Positions 1 through 10,609 of a stretch of DNA of 64,000 nucleotides are shown here, piece after piece. Position numbers and translations under genes: made by a program. The notes beneath the pieces are model-generated. The model was not told where the DNA came from. It searched no databases and saw only the letters and a list, made by a program, of their open reading frames with translations. Source of the DNA: Gautieria morchelliformis (taxonomy: Eukaryota > Basidiomycota > Agaricomycetes > Gomphales > Gomphaceae); assembly GCA_015179125.1 (NCBI GenBank), contig WHVA01000102.1:62001-126000 (forward strand), read 5' to 3'. The stretch's first letter is position 1, and each line of letters opens with the position of its first letter.

Positions 1-3000
1 CCTCGGCAGCGTCCTCAGCGACCTCCTCCTCCTATTCCACTTGGTCGCTCTAGAATAATCGAGGCAGATGTGCAGCGTCATGATCTGGGTCCCATGGTTA
101 TTCCCTGCCCTGACTGTGGAGCATTACACTGGATGGCAGAACGCCTGCAGAAATCCTCAAATCGGCGGCCCAGGTTTGGTGATTGCTGTATGGAAGGAAA
201 GGTGCAGCTTCCAGAGCTGCCAGTGCTCCCTCAGCCATTGAGACGGCTCTTAGAGGGCCAGGACCCTGAGGCCAAACGGTTTCGCAAGAACATCAGGCAG
301 TACAATGCTGCATTTGCATTCACTTCCTTGGGAGCCGAGTTTGATCTAGATTTGCTTCGGGAGGGTCGTGGTCCATATGTCCTCAAGCTGCAGGGCGAAC
401 TGTATCATACTCATGGCTCTCTCATCCCTAACCCTGGGAGGCGGATACAGTATGCCCAACTTTATATATATGATCCAGCATTGGCTTTGGCACAGAGGAA
501 CGCGCGTAACCCAGGTCTGTCTCCAACTATCATGGGAGACTTGCAGGAAATGCTCCTCCTATGCAATCCTCATGTTCCCATATATAGACAAGCGGCCCAG
601 AGGCTCAGAGCTCAGGGACAGAATGGTGAGATCCGGGCTAGGCTCACATACAGGGAACACAGGGATCCTAGGAGGTATAATATCCCTACTGCGGATGAGA
701 TTGCGGTGGTTCTTCCTGGAGATGGCATCATCCCTGAACCTAGGGATATTATTGTCCAGCTCAAAGGTGGACGTTTTAAAAGGGTATCCGAGATGAATCC
801 AAACTATGCCTCTCTTCACTATGTCTTGCTCTTTCCCAGGGGAGAGTTGGGGTGGCAACCTGGTATTCGCTATCGCCAATTACCAGACGGGCGTGAGCGA
901 AGTGGGCGTGTCACCCAAATTCAGTTCCATTCCTATCGTCTCTTCCAGAGAACAGAAGAACCTACAACACTCCTGCGCGCTGGCAAATTATTCCAGCAGT
1001 ACATTGTAGACTCCTGGGCCGCTGCAGAGCAAAGCAGGCTGTGGTGGATCAGGAGAAATCAACACACTCTCCGTGCTGAGATGTATAACCAGATGATGGA
1101 TGCCTTTCATCGCAATGACAATGACAGAGATCCAAACAACTTGGGCGCAAGATCCATTCTGCCTGCCACATTCCAGGGGGGGACACGGGACATGCAGGAA
1201 AACCTGCAGAACTCTCTGGCCATTTCAAGGAAGCATGGTGTGGCTGATCTCTTTATTACCATGACTGCCAATCCCAACTGGCAGGAGGTATTGGATGCAT
1301 TGTTGCCCGGACAAACTCCTCAGGACAGGCCTGACCTGGTGTCGCGGGTGTTCCAGCTCAAAAAGAAATACCTCATTGACTTGATCGTCAAGGAAAAGAT
1401 TTTTGGGGAAACCGTCGCTCGCGTCCACACCATTGAATTCCAGAAAAGGGGACTCCCACACATGCATATTCTTATCTGGTTTGAAAGAGATTCCAAGATC
1501 AGACATCCACATGAGGTGGATTCAATGATTTCAGCAGAGTTCCCTGATCCAGAGACTCATCCTGTCCTCTACCGGTTGGTCTGTGAGCTGATGACACATG
1601 GTCCCTGTGGACAAATGAATCCAAACGCACCCTGCATGGAAAATGGCAAGTGCAAGAAAGGCTTCCCAAAGCCTTTCTGTGAGGAAACCAGTCTGAATGA
1701 GGATGGCTATCCAAAATATCATCGTCGCAATGATGGAAGGCTGCACAATGTCAGAGGTGACATGCTGGACAACAGATGGGTTGTGCCATACTCTGCCCTG
1801 CTCTTGCTCAAATTCTGGTGTCACATCAACCCTGAACTCACCATCAATGTGAGGTGTATCAAGTATATCCACAAGTATCTCTACAAGGGTCATGATCGGA
1901 CCACCATGGAGTTTGGTCGCACCCAGGATGAAATTAAGCAGTACCTGGACGCTCGCTATGTCAGTGCTCATGAGGCCTGTTGGAGGTTGCTGGAGCGGGA
2001 AATCCACACCCAGGTGCCTGCAGTCATGGCACTGCCAGTCCATGAAAAGGACCACCACACAATCATCTTTGATCCCGACCAGGATGTGGACAACATCCTG
2101 GAAAGGGCTGAGGCGAAAAAGACACCGCTCATGGCTTACTTTGAGGCCAATGATATCTACCCTGAAGCACGTGATCTGCTCTATGTGGAGTTTCCTGAGC
2201 ATTTTACCTGGCACTCACAGGACAAGGTATGGACACCACGCCAAGGAGGTTATAGCATCGGTCGCCTTCACTTTGCAAACCCTAGATCAGGAGAGAGGTT
2301 TTTTGTGCGCACTCTCCTCACAGTGGTCAAGGGGGCTAGATCCTTTGAGGAGCTTAGGTTGGTGGATGGCATACAATATGCTACTTACAAGGAGGCCTGT
2401 CGTGCAAGGGGACTTCTGGATGACGATCAGGAGCTGAGGTTGTGTCTCCAGGAAGCCAGTGGCATGAAAACAGGTGCTCAGCTCAGACATCTCTTTGCCA
2501 CCATCCTTGGCCATTGCAATCCATCAGGTCCTGGCAGACTATGGGATGGCTTCAGGGAGCACATCTGTGATGATCTCAGACATCAGCTCCAAATCAGACA
2601 TGGTATGCAGGATCCACAGGACGATCAGGTTTATGATTTTGGCCTCTTTCTCTTGGAAAAAATCCTCCAGCAGGGTGGAATGTCCTTGAGCAGCTTTGAT
2701 GATATGCCTCGGGTGGCAGGCGAGTGGGAGGCCCTCATTGGAAACAGGTTCATAGCTGAGCAGAGGGACTATGACCGTGTTGAAGAGAGGAACATAGCTG
2801 ATGAGGAGGTTCCCAGGCTGAATGAGGGGCAAAGGTCCACGCATGATCAGATATTACGGTCGGCACTGACCAGAGATGCTCATGGGAAACCTGATGGACA
2901 AATGTTTTTTGTCACTGGCTCAGGTGGCGCCGGGAAATCATTCACATGGAACACTCTAATCCACTCCTGTAGAGCGGAGAGCCTCATTGTGATTGCAGTA

Positions 3001-4209
3001 GCCTCATCTGCAATGGCTGCACTTATCCTCACTAAGGGTACAACCTCTCATAGCATGCTTGGAATTCCCATTCCTGTCCATGAGCGCTCTTTCTCCTCCA
3101 TCAAAAAGAACTCTGACAAGGCTGACATGCTGAGACAGGCCAGTCTCCTCATCTGGGATGAGGCTGCAATGCAGCATCGCCATGCCATAGAGGCCATTGA
3201 CAGGACACTGAGGGATTTCCTTGACCAGCCTGACAGACCCTTTGGTGGCATCACGGTCGCCTTTGGAGGTGACTTTCAGCAGACTCTCCCAATTGTCCCT
3301 AAAGGCTCCAAGGAGGATATCGTGGGAGCTACCCTTCAGAAGTCATATCTGTGGCCAAAGATCAATGTCCTCCATCTGACAGAGAACATGCGGGTGAGAA
3401 ATGACCCTGACAGAGCCAGGTTTGCAGAATGGCTGCAGAATGTGGGCCAGGGAAAGGATCTCCCACTAGATCATACGTTCTCACTCCCTCCTCACATGGT
3501 TTGTGGCCCTGGAATTGAAGATCTGATCCAGGAAATATACCCTGGCATTGGCAATCATGTCCCTGCCCAGGACAATTACTTTTTGGAGCGTGCCATCCTC
3601 TGTGCCAGAAACACTGAGGTCAATGAGATCAATTCCATGGTGTTTAGGGAGTTTCCAGGTGATGCTCAGGTCTTGCACTGCGCAAATTCCATTGAAGAGT
3701 CCGACGATGCAGATCGGTATCCTGTGGAGTATCTGAATTCCATAGAGATGGGCTCTCTTCCTCCTGCTCGCTTGGAAGTCAAGCCTGGAGTGCCTCTGAT
3801 GCTGTTACGCAATTTGGATCAGAAGCAAGGACTATGCAATGGGACAAGGTTGCGGTTGGTGAGGATAAGCATTAGAGTGTTGGAGGTCAGGATCATCTCA
3901 GGTCCATGTGCAGGCAATATTGCTTTCATCCCCAGGATCATCATTAAGCCATCAGAGGGAGAGTTGCCATTTGTGCTGCAAAGGAGGCAGTTTCCAGTGC
4001 GTTTGGCATTTGCAATGACTATCAACAAGTCTCAGGGACAGTCTTTGGGAACGGTTGGGCTGGACCTAAGATATCCAGTGTTTGGACATGGTCAGTTGTA
4101 TGTTGGTGTATCAAGAGGGACCAATTGGAACAGAGTGAAGGTCTTGCTTGAGGAGGGTTTGGACACAACCAACATTGTATATAAAGATGTATTACTTAGA
4201 GCTCCTTGA
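1..4209 (+). CDS. Helitron Rep/helicase transposase (5' end beyond window)
   Basis: This would be the rolling-circle transposase of an autonomous Helitron: the Rep domain nicks and joins DNA, and the Pif1-like helicase unwinds it. The frame is open from base 1 to TGA at 4207-4209 (1402 codons seen). Numbering from base 1, there is a Pro-rich start, a zinc-finger-like patch (C36, C39), a Rep HUH motif (HMH, 487-489), and paired tyrosines in YIHKYLY (Y622, Y626). The helicase part has Walker A GSGGAGKS (973-980), Walker B WDEA (D1053-E1054), GDFQQ near 1091, and a late VGVSRG motif (R1372). All key residues seen are intact. The decayed copy at 17,328-18,822 shows that the true N-terminus lies further upstream in a long Pro/Gln-rich region. 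The family call rests on the combined HUH, two-Tyr and Pif1 order, which is diagnostic of Helitrons. Confidence 0.95.
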   Translation, partial: PRQRPQRPPPPIPLGRSRIIEADVQRHDLGPMVIPCPDCGALHWMAERLQKSSNRRPRFGDCCMEGKVQLPELPVLPQPLRRLLEGQDPEAKRFRKNIRQYNAAFAFTSLGAEFDLDLLREGRGPYVLKLQGELYHTHGSLIPNPGRRIQYAQLYIYDPALALAQRNARNPGLSPTIMGDLQEMLLLCNPHVPIYRQAAQRLRAQGQNGEIRARLTYREHRDPRRYNIPTADEIAVVLPGDGIIPEPRDIIVQLKGGRFKRVSEMNPNYASLHYVLLFPRGELGWQPGIRYRQLPDGRERSGRVTQIQFHSYRLFQRTEEPTTLLRAGKLFQQYIVDSWAAAEQSRLWWIRRNQHTLRAEMYNQMMDAFHRNDNDRDPNNLGARSILPATFQGGTRDMQENLQNSLAISRKHGVADLFITMTANPNWQEVLDALLPGQTPQDRPDLVSRVFQLKKKYLIDLIVKEKIFGETVARVHTIEFQKRGLPHMHILIWFERDSKIRHPHEVDSMISAEFPDPETHPVLYRLVCELMTHGPCGQMNPNAPCMENGKCKKGFPKPFCEETSLNEDGYPKYHRRNDGRLHNVRGDMLDNRWVVPYSALLLLKFWCHINPELTINVRCIKYIHKYLYKGHDRTTMEFGRTQDEIKQYLDARYVSAHEACWRLLEREIHTQVPAVMALPVHEKDHHTIIFDPDQDVDNILERAEAKKTPLMAYFEANDIYPEARDLLYVEFPEHFTWHSQDKVWTPRQGGYSIGRLHFANPRSGERFFVRTLLTVVKGARSFEELRLVDGIQYATYKEACRARGLLDDDQELRLCLQEASGMKTGAQLRHLFATILGHCNPSGPGRLWDGFREHICDDLRHQLQIRHGMQDPQDDQVYDFGLFLLEKILQQGGMSLSSFDDMPRVAGEWEALIGNRFIAEQRDYDRVEERNIADEEVPRLNEGQRSTHDQILRSALTRDAHGKPDGQMFFVTGSGGAGKSFTWNTLIHSCRAESLIVIAVASSAMAALILTKGTTSHSMLGIPIPVHERSFSSIKKNSDKADMLRQASLLIWDEAAMQHRHAIEAIDRTLRDFLDQPDRPFGGITVAFGGDFQQTLPIVPKGSKEDIVGATLQKSYLWPKINVLHLTENMRVRNDPDRARFAEWLQNVGQGKDLPLDHTFSLPPHMVCGPGIEDLIQEIYPGIGNHVPAQDNYFLERAILCARNTEVNEINSMVFREFPGDAQVLHCANSIEESDDADRYPVEYLNSIEMGSLPPARLEVKPGVPLMLLRNLDQKQGLCNGTRLRLVRISIRVLEVRIISGPCAGNIAFIPRIIIKPSEGELPFVLQRRQFPVRLAFAMTINKSQGQSLGTVGLDLRYPVFGHGQLYVGVSRGTNWNRVKVLLEEGLDTTNIVYKDVLLRAP

Positions 4210-4364
4210 TTTTTAATATCCACTTCTCTTGATATGGTTTATGTGTTTGACTTCATTTTACTTGATGCAAATTGATTACTTTGGTTTTCCCCAATGTACT
4301 TGACCTTACTGATATGTTAGACTTACTGATGCATTTGACCCTACCGAGGCGCTTGACCTACACC

Positions 4365-4392
4365 CCCGCACGAAGCGCGGGTACCCACCTAG
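4365..4392 (+). other. Helitron 3' terminus 1 (hairpin + CTAG)
   Basis: Arms CCCGCAC and GCGCGGG flank a GAA loop, 7 bases before CTAG. The next base is T. The sequence after it (TTACACTATATGAAAGC) also follows termini 4 and 5. Confidence 0.9.
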
Positions 4393-4517
4393 TTACACTA
4401 TATGAAAGCGGCTCGGTGGGAGGTTGTGGGCGCTGCTGACAAATAATATTACGTAAAAATTAGGTCAGCGGCGAGCGGCGCAGCCGCGAGCAATGAACGC
4501 TGCGCAGAAGCGTCCAC

Positions 4518-4574
4518 GGTCACGTGACCCGTTCGCGTGTGGTCCATGCACGACACGCGCGTGCGGTATATAAA
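4518..4574 (+). promoter_or_regulatory. E-box + TATA promoter of unit B1
   Basis: The palindrome GGTCACGTGACC (4518-4529) lies about 38 bp upstream of TATATAAA (4567-4574). The same pair recurs in the next three units at matching places, next to a conserved GC-rich GCGGCGCAGCCGC block, so it is likely the element's own RNA polymerase II promoter. Confidence 0.6.
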
Positions 4575-4785
4575 GGCAGTTCGGTAGGGTGGAACGCAAG
4601 GAATCTGCCTGACCGGCAATTACTCACTCTGCTGTGTGCTCTCTGCTGTGTCTGCGCTGTCTGTTCTCGGTTCTGTCTGCGCTGTCTGCTGTCTGCTGCG
4701 CTCTCTGGTGTCTCCTCTTTTAGCTGGCTGGCTGTCTATGGCATTGGTTGGCTGGCTATCTATTGGCTTGGCTGGCTTTCTATTG

Positions 4786-4981
4786 GTAAGTAATATCTCT
4801 TTTTTAATGCATTCCCATGTATTTTATTTTATTTGTGTTTGTAATTTGATTGGTTCCATTTTTTTTTTCATCATATTGTATTGTCACATGTGCTTTATAT
4901 TTTTGTGAATTTTTCGAAAATAGATTTAAATAAAATCCCAACACTGCTGAAAAAAAGTATTTTTATATATATATCTTTCAG
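4786..4981 (+). other. Candidate intron in noncoding Helitron leader
   Basis: The donor GGTAAGTAAT follows a Trp/Leu-like CT-rich leader. A CTGA branch-like site and a CAG acceptor after a T-rich tract end the interval (196 nt). The same donor, branch region and acceptor are kept at 7638-7831 and 13,167-13,373. No transcript data are available. Confidence 0.4.
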
Positions 4982-5189
4982 GTTTTTTTTTGAAAATTGA
5001 CATCAATAAGTTTCCTCTAAACTTTTAAATGTGGTTTGTTTTGTTGTTTTATTTACTGTAAAGCTACCAGGCACTCCTTCTCTGGCTATACTGGTGGCTG
5101 GCTTACTATGGCTTTGGCTGGGCTCTGGGTTTCTCTGTCAGTCTCTGGGCTTCTCTGGCTTGGGCTGGGCATTAATAACATCTTCTTCA

Positions 5190-5515
5190 ATGCACTGTAC
5201 TTTTTTGGCATTTTTTCACAAATAGATGTCAATAAATTATCCTGACTTTGTGAAAATTGACAACAGCCAGCTTAAATGTACAGTGCATTTTCTTTGACAT
5301 TTTTCAAAAAATAGATAATCTTGACACTGCTAAAATTAATAATAACTTCAGCTTAAATGTACTGGACATTTGTTTTGACATTTTTCAAAAAATAGATAAT
5401 CCTGACTTTGCTAAAATTAATGACAGCAGCTGCTTAAATATGGCTTCCTTTACTATTTTATTTATATCTGTATGTCACAAAATAGATATTGATACATGTC
5501 CCTGAGTTTGCTAAA
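5190..5515 (+). repeat. AT-rich tandem repeat block (unit B1)
   Basis: Diverged copies of an ~80-95 bp unit occur here. The core reads AATAGATATCAATAAATTA, followed by TCCTGACTTTGCTAAAATTA. The same unit recurs in the three other non-autonomous units. A shorter form occurs in the leader of the helicase-bearing unit (16,930-17,170), linking autonomous and non-autonomous elements. Confidence 0.7.
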
Positions 5516-5569
5516 AGGTAATGAAAAGACAGCCTCTGCTTGCTTCACTTTGAGGCCCTTGGGATATGC

Positions 5570-6360
5570 TACACATGCCATTGGGACATGCTACACACAC
5601 TATGCATGGGGACACGCACGCTATGCATGGAGACACATATGTTATGCATGGAGACATGCATGTTAGGCGTGAAGACATGCATGTTATGCGTGGAGACATG
5701 CATGTTATGCATGGAGACATGCATGTTGTGCATGGGGACATGCATGCTATGCTTGGGGACATGCATGTTATGCGTAGAGACACACATGTTATGCATGGGG
5801 ACAAGCATGCTATGCATGGGGATGTGCACACTATATGGTGGGATACACTATGCTTGGGGACATACTATGCTTGGGGACAGACACACTATGCTTGGGGGAC
5901 ACGGTACAAACAAGAGACACACTACGCACACTATGCATGGGGAAAAACAAGGGACATTCTATACATGCTATCCTTGGGGGACATGTTATGGATGGGGGAC
6001 ACACTTTGCACACTATACTTGAGGGAGAGGCTACACACACTATGTGTAGGGAGATGCTACACATGTGGACACGCTATGCATGGGGGGACACACATGCTAT
6101 AATTTAGGGACATGCTACATTTGGGGACACACTATGCACACTATACTTAGGGACATGTTACAAACAAGGGACACACTACACACACTATACTTGAGGGACA
6201 CACTATGCACACTATACTTGGGGACACAGTACATGTGGGGACATGCCACCTGTGAGGACAGGCTACGTGTGAGGATGCGATATGTGTGAGGATGCGATAT
6301 GTGTGAGGACAGATGAAGTGTGATGACAACTACAGGTGAGGACATGCTACACGTGAGGTA
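5570..6360 (+). repeat. 21-bp minisatellite array (unit B1)
   Basis: Repeats resemble GAGACATGCATGTTATGCGTG and are 21 bp long in the cleanest part (5610-5820), then become more variable (17-25 bp) towards 6360. Because 21 is a multiple of three, long open frames of 7-residue peptide repeats appear on both strands. I regard these as by-products of the repeat and not as genes. Confidence 0.85.
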
Positions 6361-7202
6361 GGGGACACACAGACATGGGAGAAATGTGTAGAGTCATTAC
6401 CTGTTATGTATTGGGCTGGGCTCTAAAAGGACTGCAGCTTCAACTTATATGTTGCACCCCCAACTATCATCCTAAGTATTTTGGAGATTGGAGATTGGAA
6501 GTTGGAAGAGGTCAAGTATTATAACTGAAGAGGTAAAGGTTCAAGAATTAAGTGAAGTTGGATATCAGAAATCGAGTTGGAAGACGGAGGTCAGAGAGAC
6601 AGAGGCCTTGCAAGTACTTGCTGTGGTAAGAACAGGAAACGGTGCAAAGGGAGTCACATATCAAAGTCAATTATCTGATTGCAGAACAGAGGCACACATG
6701 ACTGGGTTTTATTCAAAGAGCTGAGACAACATGTCAGAAGGTAGAGGTAAGCAATTCCAGTGCAAGCAAAAGTAACTAGGATAAATGGAGTAAGTAACTA
6801 ATACGGAACAAGAGGAACTACAAGGGGGTGCCGGGTAAAACTAAGAACAATCAATAGGCAAAAGAACAAGGGGAATGTGGGTCTAATTGATAGTGGAACA
6901 AATGGATCTCCTGATGCTCTGGACTTGCTATGCTTAGGGTCAAGTAGGGAAGGCCGGTGAATAGAGTCAAAAGGGCAAGTATGTGAATAGTAAAGAACAA
7001 GGGGATCAAAAGGTCAAAGTGTGGATGTTGCGGAATAGAGCCAGAGGAGGCATGGAGGTGCCAGAGTTGGTCAAGCAGCATGGTCATAACATTACCTACC
7101 TTGATGTGTTACTTATGTGTTTGACTTATCCCAAGTTTGATTTACCCAAGGCGTTTGACCTTGCTGATGCGTTTGACCTTACCGAGGCGTTTGACTTGCA
7201 CC

Positions 7203-7230
7203 CCCGCGCGAAGCGCGGGTATCCACCTAG
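7203..7230 (+). other. Helitron 3' terminus 2
   Basis: A perfect hairpin, CCCGCGC-GAA-GCGCGGG (7203-7219), is followed by CTAG (7227-7230) and T. The next bases, TCTAAGAGTTAAACGCGC, are also found after terminus 3. Confidence 0.9.
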
Positions 7231-7356
7231 TCTAAGAGTTAAACGCGCTCAGTGGGTTGTGGGCGTCGAGCTTATGTCAGGTTTTAGGTCAGCCTTAGTC
7301 AGCTGGCCAATCGGACGCGAGCGGCGCAGCCGCGAGCCAAGAACACTGCGCAGCAT

Positions 7357-7507
7357 GGTCACGTGACCGTTTGCGTTCCAAATTAGGTCAGCGGCGAGCG
7401 GCGCAGCCGCGAGCATAGAACGCTGCGCAGCGGTCACGTGACCTGTTCGCGACCAGAGCGCGCATATGCGAGCGTGGTCCGTGCACGACACGCGCGCGGG
7501 GTATAAA
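7357..7507 (+). promoter_or_regulatory. Duplicated E-box palindrome + TATA of unit A1
   Basis: GGTCACGTGACC occurs at 7357-7368 and again at 7432-7443, followed by TATAAA at 7502-7507. The duplicated block also carries the GCGGCGCAGCCGC motif twice. The layout is otherwise that of unit B1. Confidence 0.6.
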
Positions 7508-8439
7508 GGCCGAATGGTAAGGAGGGAACGCCAGGAACCTGCCCAACCGGCGATTCCTCTCTCTGCTGTCTGCTCTGCTCTGTCTGCTGTCTGCTGTTTG
7601 CTGTCTGCTGTCTGCTGCTTTAGCTGGCTGGCTATTGGTAGGTAATATCTTTTTGTTAATGCATTGCCATGTATTTTATTATATTTCTGTTGGCAATTTT
7701 ATTGGTTCCTTTTTGTTTTCATCATATAGTTGTCACATGTGCATTATATTTTTGTGATTTTTTTCGAAAATAGATTTAAATAACATCCAAAGACTGCTGA
7801 AAAAAAATGTTTTAATATCAATATTTTTCAGGTTTTTTTCGCAAATAGACATCAATAAGTTTCCTCTAAAATTAATGACAATAGATTCTGCTTTTAAATG
7901 TGGTTTGTTTTATTGTTTTATTTACTGTAAAGCTGCTTACCAGCCACTCCTCTCTGGCTATACTGGTGGCTGGCTTACTATGGCTTTGGCTGGGCTCTGG
8001 GTTTCTCTGTCAGTCTCTGGGTTCTCTGGCTTTGGCTGGGCATTAATAACAGCTTCTGCTTCAATGTACTGTACTTTTTTGACCGCAAATAGATATCAAT
8101 AAATTATCCTGACTTTGTGAAGATTGACAACAGCTCCAGGTTAAATGTACAGTGCATTTTTTTGACATTTTTCGAAAAATAGATATCCTAACTTTGCTAA
8201 AATTAATAACAGCTTCAGCTTACATGTACTGGACATTTTCTTGGCATTTTTTCGCAAAATAGATAATCCTGACTTTGCTAAAAATTAATGACAGCAGCTG
8301 CTTAAATATGGTTTCCTTGACTATTTTATTTATGTCTGTATATTTCACAAAATAGATAGTGATACATGTCCCTGAGTTTGCTAAGAGTTAATAAGTAGTA
8401 ACAGCCTCTGCTTGCTTCACTTTGAGGCCCTTGGGGATA

Positions 8440-8780
8440 TGCTACGCATGCTATACTTGAGGGTCATGCTACACACACTATGCATGGGGACACGCATGTT
8501 ATGCGTGGGGACACGCATGTTATGCGTGGGGACACACACGCTATGCTTGGGGACACGCCTGCTATGCATGGGGACATGCATGCCACATGTGGGGACACAC
8601 TATCCTTTGGGACAGACAGGCTATGCATGGGGACACACATGCTATGCGTGGAGACACACATGTCATGCATGGGGACAAGCATGCTATCCATGGGGACACA
8701 CACGCTATGCTTGGGGACACCCATGTTATGCGTGGAGACACGCATGTTATGCATGGGGACAAGCATGCTATGCATGGATG
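8440..8780 (+). repeat. 21-bp minisatellite array (unit A1)
   Basis: About 16 units of the 21-bp GGGACACGCATGTTATGCGTG type occur here. They are related to the array in unit B1. Open frames here (for example 8412-8849) are repeat artefacts. Confidence 0.85.
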
Positions 8781-8939
8781 CTTCAGGTTAAATGTACTGT
8801 ACATTTTTTGACATTTTTTCAAAAGGTAGATATCAATAAATTATCCTGACTTTGCTAAAATTAATAAGAACAGCTGCTTAAATGTGGTTTCTTTTCCTAT
8901 TTTATATATGTCACAAAATAGATACTGATACATGTCCCT

Positions 8940-9350
8940 GATATGTGTGAGGACACGCTACCTGTGGGGACACATTACCTGTGAGGACACGCTACGTTTG
9001 GGGACACACTACCTGTGAGGACATGTTACGTGTGGGGACACGCTACCTGTGAGGACACGCTACCTGTGAGGACACGCTACCTGTGAGGACACGCTACCTG
9101 TGGGGACACATTACCTGTGAGGACACGCTACGTTTGGGGACACGCTACCTGTGAGGACACGCTACCTGTGAGGACACGCTACCTGTGAGGACACGTTACA
9201 TGTGGGGACACGCTACCTGTGAGGACACGTTACGTTTGGGGACACACTACCTGTGAGGACACATTACGTGTGGGGACATGCTACCTGTGAGGACACGCTA
9301 CCTGTGAGGACACGCTACCTGTGAGGACACGTTACGTGTGAGGACATGCT
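8940..9350 (+). repeat. 17-bp minisatellite array (unit A1)
   Basis: About 24 units of GAGGACACGCTACCTGT and close variants occur here. Three units span 51 nt, so each frame encodes a 17-residue period. Confidence 0.9.
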
Positions 9351-9690
9351 ATCCAACTGCACTTTGGGTCTTCCCCCATTTCTGATTTTGGTATTGTTTC
9401 TGGTTCTGTGAGAGTGTCACGGGAGGATCAGCTGGCATATTGATGTAACCACATTGTCAACATTCAGGATCCCCAAGATCACTATTGGATCTATTTCACA
9501 ATGCACAAGCTTTGAAACCTGTTGATTATGACAATAGGCGCAATCTTATAATCTCTGATGATTCAGTCAAGACTATTACCACTTTCATGTCTAGAGTCGC
9601 TGGGAGGCCCATCCCAGAGGTCGAGAGAGAGCTCTGCATGTTCGGCTGTTCCATGGGTGCATACATGATTCATGATACTATATGATCAGG
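9350..9690 (+). repeat. Conserved single-copy block of type A units, copy 1
   Basis: This ~340-bp non-repetitive block lies between the minisatellite and the 3' end. It is almost identical to 12,185-12,525. It holds a 66-codon frame (9485-9685) also present in copy 2. The two frames differ by about four replacement and two silent changes, so protein-level selection is not evident. It may be a captured gene fragment of unknown origin. Confidence 0.6.
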
Positions 9691-9792
9691 GATATATTTT
9701 GCATGATTCTATTTACCCCAATGCACTGGACCTTACTGATTCACTTGACCTTACTGATGCATTTGACCTTACCAAGGCGCTTGACCTACACC

Positions 9793-9820
9793 CCCGCGCG
9801 AAGCGCGGGTACCCACCTAG
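9793..9820 (+). other. Helitron 3' terminus 3
   Basis: A perfect CCCGCGC-GAA-GCGCGGG hairpin (9793-9809) is followed by CTAG (9817-9820) and TCTAAGAG. Confidence 0.9.
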
Positions 9821-9972
9821 TCTAAGAGTTAAACGCGCTCGGTGGGTTGTGGGCGCACCGCTGACAAATAATGTTACAAATAATGTTACATAAGAATTAG
9901 GTCAGCGGCGCAGCCGTGAGCCCTAGGCCCCTGGCCCAGGCCAGACCATTGACGCTGCGCAGCAGCGTCCCA

Positions 9973-10047
9973 GGTCACGTGACCGGTTCGCGTTCGTCGT
10001 GACCATATGCGAGGGTGGTCCGTGCACGACCCTTCGCTCGGTATAAA
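9973..10047 (+). promoter_or_regulatory. E-box + TATA promoter of unit A2
   Basis: GGTCACGTGACC (9973-9984) lies 57 bp upstream of TATAAA (10,042-10,047), in the same order as in the neighbouring units. Confidence 0.55.
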
Positions 10048-10609
10048 GAGAGCGATGCTGCAGAACCACACTCCCCACTGGTGTCTTCCTGTGTTCTGGC
10101 TGTGCTGGTGAGCTTACTATTGCTTTGGCTGGGCTCTGGGTGTCTTTGTGTGTGTCTCTGGGTGTCTCTGGGCTTCTCTAGCTGTGAATTGACACCAGCT
10201 TCTGCTTCAATGTCCTGTATATTTTTTTGATATTTTTTCGCAAATACATATCAATAAACCTAACTTATTAATAGCCAACTTAATTATCATGTACATTTTT
10301 TTGATATTTTTTCGCAAGTAGATATCAATAACTTATTCTGACTTGGCTAAAGTTAATAACAACTTCTGTTTTAATGTAGTGTGTTTTCTTTTTATCTTTT
10401 TTTGAAAAATAAATATAGATATCAATGAATTATCCTGACTTTGCTAAACTTTGTACCAGCTTCAGCTTAAATGTAGTGTACATTTTTTTGACATTTTTTC
10501 AAAAGGTAGATATCAATAAATTATCCTGACTTTGCTAAAATTAATGACAACAGCTGCTTAAATGTGGTTTCTTTTGCTATGTCACACAATAGATACTGAC
10601 ACATGTCCC

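Larger units (their letters stand above)
1..4392 (+). mobile_element. Autonomous Helitron, 3' part
   Basis: The helicase gene is followed by about 180 bp of noncoding DNA and then a Helitron 3' end. Subterminal copies of a TTTGACCTTACTGATGC-like motif (4288-4360) precede a hairpin at 4365-4381 (7-bp arms, GAA loop, one mismatch) and CTAG at 4389-4392, followed by T. Hairpin, CTRR and a following T are the known Helitron terminus. The 5' end is outside the window. Confidence 0.9.
4393..7230 (+). mobile_element. Non-autonomous Helitron unit B1
   Basis: This 2838-bp unit lies exactly between the CTAG of the previous element and its own hairpin (7203-7219) and CTAG (7227-7230). It has no transposase. 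In order it holds a TTACAC left end, a GC-rich palindromic region, an E-box and TATA promoter, a CT-rich leader with a GTAAGT donor (4786) and CAG acceptor (4981), AT-rich ~80-95 bp repeats (about 5190-5515), a 21-bp minisatellite (about 5570-6360), and a unique region (6400-7090). The 6400-7230 part matches 15,520-16,280 closely, so this unit and the one at 12,658 are one family (type B). Confidence 0.82.
7231..9820 (+). mobile_element. Non-autonomous Helitron unit A1
   Basis: This 2590-bp unit lies between two CTAG termini. It begins TCTAAGAG and ends with a perfect hairpin (9793-9809) and CTAG (9817-9820). It carries two GGTCACGTGACC palindromes (7357-7368, 7432-7443), TATAAA at 7502, the conserved donor and acceptor (7638-7831), AT-rich repeats (8060-8400), a 21-bp array (8440-8780) and a 17-bp array (8940-9350). 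Its last ~470 bp, after the minisatellite, are almost identical to 12,185-12,657, which defines type A. No transposase is present. Confidence 0.82.

Noticed and set aside
1531-2214. 227-codon minus-strand frame within the helicase gene
   Set aside because: It is a shadow of the long plus-strand coding region, which has all expected motifs.
5570-6340. CRISPR-like array
   Set aside because: The repeats are contiguous and degenerate with no unique spacers, and the DNA is eukaryotic.
5540-6345. Many long overlapping open frames in the minisatellites of unit B1
   Set aside because: The frames are open on both strands and in several phases because the 21-bp repeat lacks stops. Composition follows the repeat.
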